Assembly: GCA_937924525.1 (NCBI GenBank)
Contig: CALDSU010000008.1
Span: forward strand, 310,001 to 374,000
Origin: an uncultured Bryobacteraceae bacterium
Lineage (GTDB): Bacteria; Acidobacteriota; Terriglobia; Bryobacterales; Bryobacteraceae
Direction of reading: 5' to 3'
DNA length: 64,000 bases
In this document: one piece after another, positions 58,047-64,000 of the stretch
How positions within the stretch are numbered: the first letter of the stretch is position 1
Layout of the letters: each line of letters starts with the position of its first letter
Notes under the pieces: model-generated
Database searches by the model: none
The model's input: the letters and a program-made list of their open reading frames with translations, nothing else
Told to the model about the DNA's origin: nothing
Position numbers and translations under genes: made by a program

Positions 58047-58822
58047 CGCGCCTGCTCCCGCAGCCATTCGTCGAACGCTTCCCGCGTCATCACTTCCAGC
58101 AGGCTCCGCATCTGGTGGTGACCCAGACCGCACAGTTCGGAACAGGCCACTTCATACTTGCCGGGACGGTCGGCCTGGAACGAAAGCGGAATCGCCATGC
58201 CGGGCACCACGTCCTGCTTCAGCCGCAACTCGCGGACGAAGAAGTTGTGGATCACGTCGCGCGCCAGCAGGGTCAACACGACCGGCGTTTTTTCCGGCAC
58301 CCGCAGCGCGGAGGCGACAATGTCATCCTGGGCCGCGGGGTCCTGCTCGTCCAGACCAAACGGGTTGCCCGCCGCGTCGTTCACCAGCCGGACGTCGGTG
58401 CGGCCGAACTTGCCGTCCGGGCCGGGATAGCGGTACGACCAGGCGAACTGCTTGGCCACCACTTCCACGCGCAGCGCGTCGGCGGGCGGCCGCTCAAAGT
58501 GCAGCTTGGCCCAGATGCCGAAGCCGCTGAACATCAAACCCAGGAACACCACCGCGGTGGCGGTGGTCCAGGTAAACTCCAGCCGGTTGCTGCCGCGGCT
58601 GAAGCGCACGCTCTGGCCCCGATTGCGGAAGCGATAAACAGCCCAGCCTAGCAGCAATTGCGCCGCCACAAAGATCGCCCCGCAGGCCCACAAGGTCAGG
58701 CCAAGCTGGCGGTCGTAAGCTTCCGCGTGCGCCGAGATCGCGCCGGGGAACCACCACCGCTTCGCCGCGAAGGCGAGACACGACACGCCGGTAAAGATCC
58801 ACAGCAGAACAGCCAAAAACAT
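58043..58822 (-). CDS. ctaC: Cytochrome c oxidase subunit II
   Basis: 259 residues. An N-terminal anchor (MFLAVLLWIFTGVSCLAFAA), a second helix (LTLWACGAIFVAAQLLLGWA) and a third hydrophobic stretch precede the periplasmic cupredoxin domain. The CuA site is VACSELCGLGHHQMRSLLEV (two Cys, His and Met), with an upstream His in DVIHNFFVRELRLKQD. There is no fused cytochrome c domain. It accepts electrons and passes them to subunit I. First gene of the oxidase operon. Its leader has GGAAGGA about 10 nt before the ATG and a small stem (58837-58852). Confidence 0.95.
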   Translation of the reverse strand: MFLAVLLWIFTGVSCLAFAAKRWWFPGAISAHAEAYDRQLGLTLWACGAIFVAAQLLLGWAVYRFRNRGQSVRFSRGSNRLEFTWTTATAVVFLGLMFSGFGIWAKLHFERPPADALRVEVVAKQFAWSYRYPGPDGKFGRTDVRLVNDAAGNPFGLDEQDPAAQDDIVASALRVPEKTPVVLTLLARDVIHNFFVRELRLKQDVVPGMAIPLSFQADRPGKYEVACSELCGLGHHQMRSLLEVMTREAFDEWLREQAR

Positions 58823-58870
58823 GAAAAGGTGTCCTTCCAGCTTAGATGCTGGAGCCGCGCGGTTTCAACC

Positions 58871-59482
58871 TCAATCCGAAATGGGATCGAACTCGAACAG
58901 CCCGACGGGCGTGGTCACCGTCAACCGCCCGGGGCCCAGCGGCTTGCCCGCGGTGGCGAAAAACACCGCGCCATCGGTAGATTGCCCCGGGGCCAGTTTC
59001 GCCGGCACCAGGGCGATGGCCGACGCCGCCGCCGCCGCTTTCAGCTTGGTGGAGGAAACCTCCGCCAGCGCCGCTTGCCGCCGCTGCTCGTAACCGTTCG
59101 TCGACAGGATCCGCGACATACCGTACAGTGCCGCTTCGTACGCGGAAACCAGCCTGACCACGTCGTTCCGGCTGCCCCTCTCGATCAGGCGGTTCACTAC
59201 CTGCACCGCCGGCGTACCCCGCACCACCTGGCCGTCCGCCCGCTGGTACTGGAAATCCTCCGGCTTCACCACGCAGGCGCTGGTCCCGCCGTTGGACACC
59301 TGGACCTGGAGAATGGCATACTCGCGCACCACGCCCGGCAACTGGGCGAACATGACGGTGACCCCTGCTTTCGTCAGCGTCTGGTAGCGCAAGCCGTTGG
59401 ATTCGAATTCGATCACCTGTGCGGCGGCGCACACCGCTCCCAGCGCACAAAGCAAAAAGGCCGGAATTGCGCGGGGCGGCAT
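58871..59482 (-). CDS. Secreted protein of unknown function near cytochrome oxidase genes
   Basis: 203 residues from ATG 59482, the first ATG downstream of the TATGAT box (the ATG at 59497 lies inside that box). A signal peptide (MPPRAIPAFLLCALGAVCAA) is followed by a domain I do not recognise: GLRYQTLTKAGVTVMFAQLP, YAILQVQVSNGGTSACVVKP, EDFQYQRADGQVVRGTP, and at the end GKPLGPGRLTVTTPVGLFEF. The pattern suggests a beta-sandwich with an internal helical insert. It lies between oxidase subunit II and the divergent subunit IV-like gene, so a link to the respiratory chain is possible but unproven. Confidence 0.65.
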   Translation of the reverse strand: MPPRAIPAFLLCALGAVCAAAQVIEFESNGLRYQTLTKAGVTVMFAQLPGVVREYAILQVQVSNGGTSACVVKPEDFQYQRADGQVVRGTPAVQVVNRLIERGSRNDVVRLVSAYEAALYGMSRILSTNGYEQRRQAALAEVSSTKLKAAAAASAIALVPAKLAPGQSTDGAVFFATAGKPLGPGRLTVTTPVGLFEFDPISD

Positions 59483-59492
59483 CTCAACCACT

Positions 59493-59498
59493 ATCATA
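59493..59498 (-). promoter_or_regulatory. -10-like TATGAT before the 59482 gene
   Basis: Minus-strand TATGAT ends 10 nt before ATG 59482, which supports that start and predicts a leader of only a few bases. Confidence 0.45.
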
Positions 59499-59541
59499 GA
59501 GGTTGCCGGCTCACACCGGATCGCGTTCCTCTTGGAGTCCT

Positions 59542-59838
59542 ATGGCCGCTATTTCCGCCGCCGCGCGGACCTACAACCGGATCTGGCTCAACCTGGTGGC
59601 GCTGACCGCCGCCGAGGTCTTGCTGGCCTGCGTGCAACTGCGCCCGGCGCTGATGCTGACCGCGCTGATCGGCCTGTCGGTGGTGAAGGCGGTGCTGATC
59701 GTCGCCTACTTCATGCATTTGAAATTTGAGCGGCTCAGCTTGTTTTTCGCGCTCTTTCCCGCGCTGATCGCCATGATCCTGGCGCTGCTGGCGCTGATGC
59801 CGGACGCGGCGCGGATGATGGAGTTGCGCCCGCAATGA
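59542..59838 (+). CDS. Cytochrome c oxidase subunit IV-like membrane protein
   Basis: 98 residues from ATG 59542, with GGAG (59534-59537) 4 nt upstream; an earlier ATG at 59503 lacks a site. Three hydrophobic helices: IWLNLVALTAAEVLLACVQL, TALIGLSVVKAVLIVAYFMH, and LFFALFPALIAMILALLALM. The VVKAVLIVAYFMHLKFER motif is typical of prokaryotic cytochrome c oxidase subunit IV (COX4_pro). It is divergent from the main oxidase operon but probably belongs to the same complex. Its stop overlaps the next gene. Confidence 0.82.
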   Translation: MAAISAAARTYNRIWLNLVALTAAEVLLACVQLRPALMLTALIGLSVVKAVLIVAYFMHLKFERLSLFFALFPALIAMILALLALMPDAARMMELRPQ

Positions 59839-60098
59839 TCCGCCGCGCGGGTGGGGTGTTGGCCCTGCTGCCCGGGGCGGCGTGGGCCCAGTGCTCGATG
59901 TGTTTCCGCAATGCCGCCGCGCTGGAGGCGAGTCGCCAGCAGGCCCTCAACCTGGGCATCGTGGTGCTGCTGGTCCCCCCGTTGCTGGTGCTGGCGGGAA
60001 TCCTGTACCTGGCGTGGAAACGCAGTTTGGCCGATCATGAGCATGCGGAAACGCTAACCTGTCCGGCGGGTGGGAATCCGCACCAGGACCCAAGCTAA
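59835..60098 (+). CDS. Small membrane protein with N-terminal CxxC
   Basis: 87 residues overlapping the subunit IV stop (ATGA). A signal-like start (AGGVLALLPGAAWA) is followed by QCSMCFRNAAALEASRQQAL, a membrane helix (GIVVLLVPPLLVLAGILYLA) and a short polar tail. Similar CxMC-plus-helix proteins are common beside oxidase genes but uncharacterised. The CxxC could hold copper or a disulfide during oxidase assembly; this is inference. The last 45 nt overlap the end of the converging OPT transporter gene. Confidence 0.7.
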   Translation: MIRRAGGVLALLPGAAWAQCSMCFRNAAALEASRQQALNLGIVVLLVPPLLVLAGILYLAWKRSLADHEHAETLTCPAGGNPHQDPS

Positions 60099-62042
60099 GG
60101 CCGCGAATCCCAGCAGCGACAGCCACCCGCCCCACTCCGGGAAGCCCGGCAGCTCGTCCGCGCCGGTCAGCAGGCGAGTCAGCGAGGGGATCCCGGCCAG
60201 GAACGTCACCGCCAGGACAATGCCGAGGATGGCTTCTCCCGCGATGAGTCCGGAGGCTAGCAGGGTGCCCTTTTCCTCGGCTGCGGCGCGCGCCTGCTCC
60301 GGCGCGCGGGCGATCCGCCGAGCCGCCAGGGCTTGCAGTACGCCCCCCGAGAAGATCGCCGACGTCGTGTCGAACGGCAGATACATGCCGACGGAGATCA
60401 GCATGGGCGCGCGCGCTCCGCACAGAATCAACGCCAGCGCGAACGCCGCGCCGATCCCGATCAATCCCCAGGCCATCTGCCCGCCCACGATGCCCTTGGC
60501 CAACTGCGCCATCAAGCCCGCCTGCGGCGCCGGCAGCGCGCGGCCGCCGATGCCGCCCGTCGACAGGTTGGCCTCGTGCAGCGCGATGATCGGCAGCATC
60601 AGGAACAGCGACAGCAGCACTACCGCGATCAGCTCCACCACCTGCATCTTCCAGGGGGTGCCGCCCAGCAGATGCCCGGCCTTGAGGTCCTGAATCAACG
60701 AGCCCGAGACGCAACAGGCGCAGCACACCACCGAGGCAACCCCCAGCACAGCCGCGATGCCTGGCATCCCGCGGACGCCGATGGCCAGCATCACCAGCGA
60801 ACTCAGCACCAGCGCCGACAGCGTCAGCCCGGAGACCGGCTGGTTCGAACTGCCCACCAGTCCGACCAGGTAGCCGCCGACCGCCGAGAGCAGAAACCCA
60901 GCCACGCTCATCACCGCCGTGGCGGTCAGCGCCGCCGTCCACGAACCGGTGAAGGCGTGATAGATCAGGGCGACCACCACGGCCAGCGCCGCCGATCCGA
61001 TCACGAGCCACCGCGCAGGGATGTCCTGTTCGGTCCGTTCCCACGGGCGGCCATGGTGCGCCGCCGCCGCGGAGGCGGCGTAGGCGCCCTTGAGCGACCG
61101 GACGATGGAGTCGCGCATCCGCCACAGCGTATAGCCCGCCGACACCAGCATCGCCCCCACGGCTACCGGGCGCACCACGTTGTACCAGACCGTATACGCG
61201 GCCACGTCCGCGCCCGCCTGGCCGCCCAGTCGCGCCGGCAGGTCGGGGTCGAAGAACAGCAGCAGCGGGATCAGCATCCACCAGGCGAACAGCCCGCCGG
61301 CGAAGCTGATCGACGCCAGTTGCGGACCGATGATGTAGCCAATTCCCAGCAGCGCCGGCGAGAGGTTCGGCGTGGCCCAAGGGATGCCTCCCGCGTGCGC
61401 GACGTCGGTCAGCGGCGTCTTGCGGAAATCGAAGTGCTGGATCACCGAGCGTGAAAAAGGAAGAAATCCTTCGGTGTACTCCCGGAAGATCAGCAAGCCC
61501 TTGTCGCTCTTGAGCAGTTGGATCAGCGCCCCGAAGCCCATCGCGCCGAAGATGTGGCGCGGCGCGTGGCTGCCTTCCTGGCCGGCCTTGACGATCTGCG
61601 CGCTGGCCACGCTCTCGGGCCACGGCAGGCCGGCGTCCACGCAGAGCGGGCGGCGGAGAATGATGATAAAGAATACGCCGATCAATCCGCCGGCCACCAG
61701 AATCAGCGCGGCTTCCCAGAAGTGCCCGCGCAGGTCGGCCCACAACCGCCGTCCCTTGAGTTCCACCAGCAGGAACGCCGGGATGGTGAAAATGGCCCCC
61801 GCCACCAGCGCCTCGCCGACCGAGGCAGCCGTGCGGGTAATGTTCTGCTCCAGCACCGTACCCCGGAAGTGCGGCAACCGGAACAGCGCGATGGCGATCA
61901 CCGCGGCGGGAATGGTGGCTGCCACCGTCTGCCCTGCTTTCATGCCCAGGTAGGCGTTGGCGGCGCCGAAGATGAAAGCGAGCAGTAAGCCGGTAACGAC
62001 GGCTTTCCCCGTCATCTCGGCGGGCGGCGGCGGAGGAGACAT
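60054..62042 (-). CDS. OPT-family oligopeptide transporter
   Basis: 662 residues from ATG 62042 (ATG 62015 is an alternative). About sixteen hydrophobic segments. Family blocks are VTGLLLAFIFGAANAYLGMK, AGQTVAATIPAAVIAIALFR, NITRTAASVGEALVAGAIFT, LPWPESVASAQIVKAGQEGS, and CCVSGSLIQDLKAGHLLGGT, the OPT motif region. It is the prokaryotic OPT subgroup thought to carry peptides or metal-peptide complexes by proton symport at the inner membrane. The substrate is unknown. It is 4 nt from the upstream alpha/beta hydrolase gene (62047), so co-transcription is likely. Confidence 0.9.
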   Translation of the reverse strand: MSPPPPPAEMTGKAVVTGLLLAFIFGAANAYLGMKAGQTVAATIPAAVIAIALFRLPHFRGTVLEQNITRTAASVGEALVAGAIFTIPAFLLVELKGRRLWADLRGHFWEAALILVAGGLIGVFFIIILRRPLCVDAGLPWPESVASAQIVKAGQEGSHAPRHIFGAMGFGALIQLLKSDKGLLIFREYTEGFLPFSRSVIQHFDFRKTPLTDVAHAGGIPWATPNLSPALLGIGYIIGPQLASISFAGGLFAWWMLIPLLLFFDPDLPARLGGQAGADVAAYTVWYNVVRPVAVGAMLVSAGYTLWRMRDSIVRSLKGAYAASAAAAHHGRPWERTEQDIPARWLVIGSAALAVVVALIYHAFTGSWTAALTATAVMSVAGFLLSAVGGYLVGLVGSSNQPVSGLTLSALVLSSLVMLAIGVRGMPGIAAVLGVASVVCCACCVSGSLIQDLKAGHLLGGTPWKMQVVELIAVVLLSLFLMLPIIALHEANLSTGGIGGRALPAPQAGLMAQLAKGIVGGQMAWGLIGIGAAFALALILCGARAPMLISVGMYLPFDTTSAIFSGGVLQALAARRIARAPEQARAAAEEKGTLLASGLIAGEAILGIVLAVTFLAGIPSLTRLLTGADELPGFPEWGGWLSLLGFAALAWVLVRIPTRRTG

Positions 62043-62046
62043 CCCC

Positions 62047-63072
62047 TTATTGTGGACCAGCGGGACGGGCTGCCGGCGCACTCCTGGCATGGGCGCACAC
62101 TTCGCGAATCGCCTCCACCACCAACTCCGGCTCGTCCAGGGGAATCCAGTGCCCGCTCTGGTGGGCAAGGACGAACCGGCCGCGGCGGGAGAGCGTGGCC
62201 GCGCGCTCGTGGAGCGGCCCGCGCGCCGGGTCCGCGTCGGGTGCGCCCAGCACCACCAGGGGTAGATCGCCGAAGTCCCCGGCCTCGGCCGCTTGCCGCG
62301 CGCTCTCCGGCAGGCGCTCCATCTGGCCGGCCAGCGCGTCGAAGAACTTCGGCTGCGACCACATCCACTTCAGGACCGGATAGAACTCGCGGGGGAGTTT
62401 CGCAACCGGGGCCAGAATCCGGTCGCCTCGCGCGGTGTCGATCGCGCCGCCGGTCACCCAGCGCACGCCGGTTCGCGCCCAGTCGGCCGCCCGCGTGCCC
62501 GCCAGCGCCGCCACCATTCGCGCCAGACCCGCTCGCGCCAGCCAGGCGCCGCGCCGCGTGAGTTGAATGCCTTTCTCCAGGCGGAGGCGGTTATGGGGAC
62601 TCATGGCCAGCCATTCCTCCGGGTGCGCGGCGTCGACCAGCACCAGGCCGGCCACCTCCTCCGGATAGCGGGCGTAGAAGGCGCGCACGTTCAGGGCGCC
62701 GAACGAATGGCCGGCGAGCACGTAGGGCGGCGGAAACCCGGCGGCGCGCAGCAAGCCGCGCAACTCCTCCACGATGTTCCCCGAGGTGCGGGGCCGTGGG
62801 GACGCGGCGCTCCACCCCAGGCCGGCGCGGTCGAACGAGCAGACCGTGGTGAACTCGGCCACCTTCGGCTGCACGTGGGCCCATGTCAGGCAGGACCCGC
62901 CCAGCGCCGAATCCAGCACCACGGTGGGCGTCCCGCTTCCCCGCGGATACACGTGCAGCGCCACTCCCTCCACGGGAATGATCCGGCCCGGCGGCGGAAA
63001 ACCCTTGGCGATGGCGGCGCCCTCCCTTCGGCTCGGACGCGGGCGACCGGACGCGCGTTTCCGGGACGCCAC
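62047..63072 (-). CDS. Alpha/beta hydrolase
   Basis: The open frame extends to 63174, but GTG 63072 is preferred because codons upstream overlap the divergent promoter and look non-coding, giving about 341 residues. Hydrolase features are TPTVVLDSALGGSCLTWAHV (oxyanion region), the nucleophile elbow PYVLAGHSFGALNVRAFYAR with Ser, AGLVLVDAAHPEEWLA, the acid in VLGAPDADPARG, and the catalytic His in HQSGHWIPLDEPELV. Probably a cytoplasmic esterase or related enzyme. The exact start is uncertain because no ribosome site is obvious. Confidence 0.8.
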   Translation of the reverse strand: MASRKRASGRPRPSRREGAAIAKGFPPPGRIIPVEGVALHVYPRGSGTPTVVLDSALGGSCLTWAHVQPKVAEFTTVCSFDRAGLGWSAASPRPRTSGNIVEELRGLLRAAGFPPPYVLAGHSFGALNVRAFYARYPEEVAGLVLVDAAHPEEWLAMSPHNRLRLEKGIQLTRRGAWLARAGLARMVAALAGTRAADWARTGVRWVTGGAIDTARGDRILAPVAKLPREFYPVLKWMWSQPKFFDALAGQMERLPESARQAAEAGDFGDLPLVVLGAPDADPARGPLHERAATLSRRGRFVLAHQSGHWIPLDEPELVVEAIREVCAHARSAPAARPAGPQ

Positions 63073-63148
63073 GACTGAACATGTTTGATAACAAATGTTT
63101 CGCCGGGCGGTCAACGTCCTGTAACCGCGTCCCGGATACAACGAATTC
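63073..63148. other. Divergent intergenic region with AT-rich repeats
   Basis: 76 nt between the hydrolase and the PHP gene. It contains a locally AT-rich stretch (63080-63101) with two near copies of AAACATNTG-like sequence (AACATGTTTG and CAAATGTTT arms), a plausible operator or promoter element. Confidence 0.4.
63137..63142 (+). promoter_or_regulatory. -10-like TACAAC placed for a leaderless transcript
   Basis: TACAAC ends 6 nt before ATG 63149, so a transcript would begin at the start codon. No Shine-Dalgarno site. Confidence 0.42.
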
Positions 63149-64000
63149 ATGCGCTGCGACATGCACGTACACACGGTGCATTCCGGGATGTGTACGATTC
63201 CCGTACTGCGCCGGTGGTGCCGGGAAAGCTACAACGACCCCTTGGCGCTCCGCGAGCGGCTGGAGGCCCGCGGCATGGATCTGATCACGGTCACCGACCA
63301 CGATTCGATCGACGCCGCCGAGCGCCTGCGGGGGCTGCCCAACTTCTTCCTCAGCGAGGAGGTGACGTGCCGCACGCCCGATGGCAACGAGTTTCACATG
63401 GGCGTGTACGACATCACCGAGCGCGACCACGCGCAACTCCAGCAGCGGCGGGACGACCTGCCGGCGCTGCTCGCGTACCTGGCGGAGCGGAACCTGCTCT
63501 TCAGCATCAACCATGCGTTCTCGGGCCTGACCGGCCGACGGTCCGACCGCGATTTCCAGTGGTTTCAGGAGCGGTTTCCGCTGGTCGAAACCCGCAACGG
63601 GCAGATGCTGAAGTCCTCGAACCGGGCGGCGCGCCGGATGGCGCGCGCCAACGCACAGTTCCCCATCGGGGGCAGCGACGCGCACACCTTGCACGCGGCG
63701 GGCCGGACCTACACCGAAGTGCCGGGCGCGCGCAGCAAAGCGGAGTTCCTCGCCGGACTGCGCGCTGGGCGGGGCCGCGTCCGGGGCGAATCCGGCACGT
63801 ATTGGAAGCTTACCCGGGCGGTGCTCGCCATCGGCGGGGGCATGCTCCGCGAGCGTCCCTGGACCGCCCTGCTGCTGCCGCTCAGCCTGGTGGCCCCGCT
63901 GATCACCCTCGGCAATTACGCGAATGAGCGCATGTTCGCCGCGTTCTGGGAGCGCCGCCTGGCGTTTCACGGCGCCGCAGCCGGCCGCGGACAACTCCGC
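63149..64000 (+). CDS. PHP-domain phosphoesterase-like protein (3' end outside window)
   Basis: Open from ATG 63149 to the last base (284 codons, no stop). The PHP superfamily pattern is clear: MRCDMHVHTVHSGM (HxH metal motif), ITVTDHDSID (the second DHD motif), FFLSEEVTCRTPDGNEFHMG, LFSINHAFSGLTG, LVETRNGQM and IGGSDAHTLHAAGRTYTEVP (the final DxH). Members hydrolyse phosphoesters with two or three metal ions. Near the C-terminal edge a hydrophobic stretch (WTALLLPLSLVAPLITLGNY) suggests a membrane attachment beyond the catalytic domain, which is uncommon for this family. The substrate is unknown. Confidence 0.88.
   Translation, partial: MRCDMHVHTVHSGMCTIPVLRRWCRESYNDPLALRERLEARGMDLITVTDHDSIDAAERLRGLPNFFLSEEVTCRTPDGNEFHMGVYDITERDHAQLQQRRDDLPALLAYLAERNLLFSINHAFSGLTGRRSDRDFQWFQERFPLVETRNGQMLKSSNRAARRMARANAQFPIGGSDAHTLHAAGRTYTEVPGARSKAEFLAGLRAGRGRVRGESGTYWKLTRAVLAIGGGMLRERPWTALLLPLSLVAPLITLGNYANERMFAAFWERRLAFHGAAAGRGQLR

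Overview
The window is about 64 kb of high-GC, densely packed chromosomal DNA. It most resembles an acidobacterium of the Bryobacterales/Solibacter type. That placement is inferred from the gene families rather than from a marker tree: many Tat-exported enzymes (sulfatase, Gfo/Idh oxidoreductase, PLP enzyme, TIM-barrel hydrolases), DUF1080, a YVTN-propeller/phosphoesterase fusion, a pyrroloquinoline quinone (PQQ) dehydrogenase with a diheme cytochrome, a P450, and a caa3/aa3-type oxidase cluster. No phage, plasmid, IS or CRISPR signature was found.

Layout. 1-10.6 kb: a plus-strand block for carbohydrate or acid-sugar breakdown (HEAT/glycosidase-like fusion, two enolase-superfamily genes, a DUF6259-like hydrolase, a Tat-exported TIM-barrel protein, an HpcH/HpaI aldolase). 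11.4-13.8 kb: diheme cytochrome plus quinoprotein dehydrogenase. 13.9-19 kb: an AlkP-fold protein, PyrD, RidA, a family-5 uracil-DNA glycosylase, the remains of a sulfatase, and a DAO-type flavoenzyme. 19-29.4 kb (minus): a six-hairpin glycosidase, TIM-barrel proteins, an antiporter coupled to a fucose-isomerase-like gene, tRNA-Lys(TTT), Gfo/Idh, and a class V PLP enzyme. 29.4-30.1 kb: two small paralogous helical proteins in divergent orientation. 30.1-32.4 kb: P450 and DUF1080. 32.6-42.6 kb: a metal-homeostasis island. 42.6-53.2 kb: cysC/cysH, CorC-type protein, penicillin acylase, sulfatase, nadE and a YVTN-phosphoesterase. 53.3-60.1 kb: cytochrome oxidase genes with DapA-like and DapF-like genes in the same tandem run. 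60-64 kb: OPT transporter, alpha/beta hydrolase, and a PHP protein cut by the window edge.

The metal island is the most coherent system. A Fur-family regulator is followed by a tight operon cbiM-cbiN-cbiQ-cbiO, a Cys-rich ferredoxin-like protein, a COG0523 GTPase, an eight-repeat WD40 protein and an 85-residue protein. Its promoter carries a near-perfect 26-bp inverted repeat lying exactly over the spacer and -10 element, followed by a hairpin in the 5' leader. Facing it are a PepSY membrane protein and a TonB receptor with its own Fur-like palindrome. The simplest reading is a zinc- or cobalt-starvation response.

A second theme is homologues that keep the fold but have lost catalytic residues: an AlkP-family protein without most metal ligands, a DapA-like protein without its Schiff-base lysine, a DapF-like protein with serine for one catalytic cysteine, and an enolase-superfamily protein without its lysine motif. 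A third is that several solitary genes have a TACAAT-like hexamer 6-10 nt before the ATG, which suggests leaderless or nearly leaderless mRNAs.
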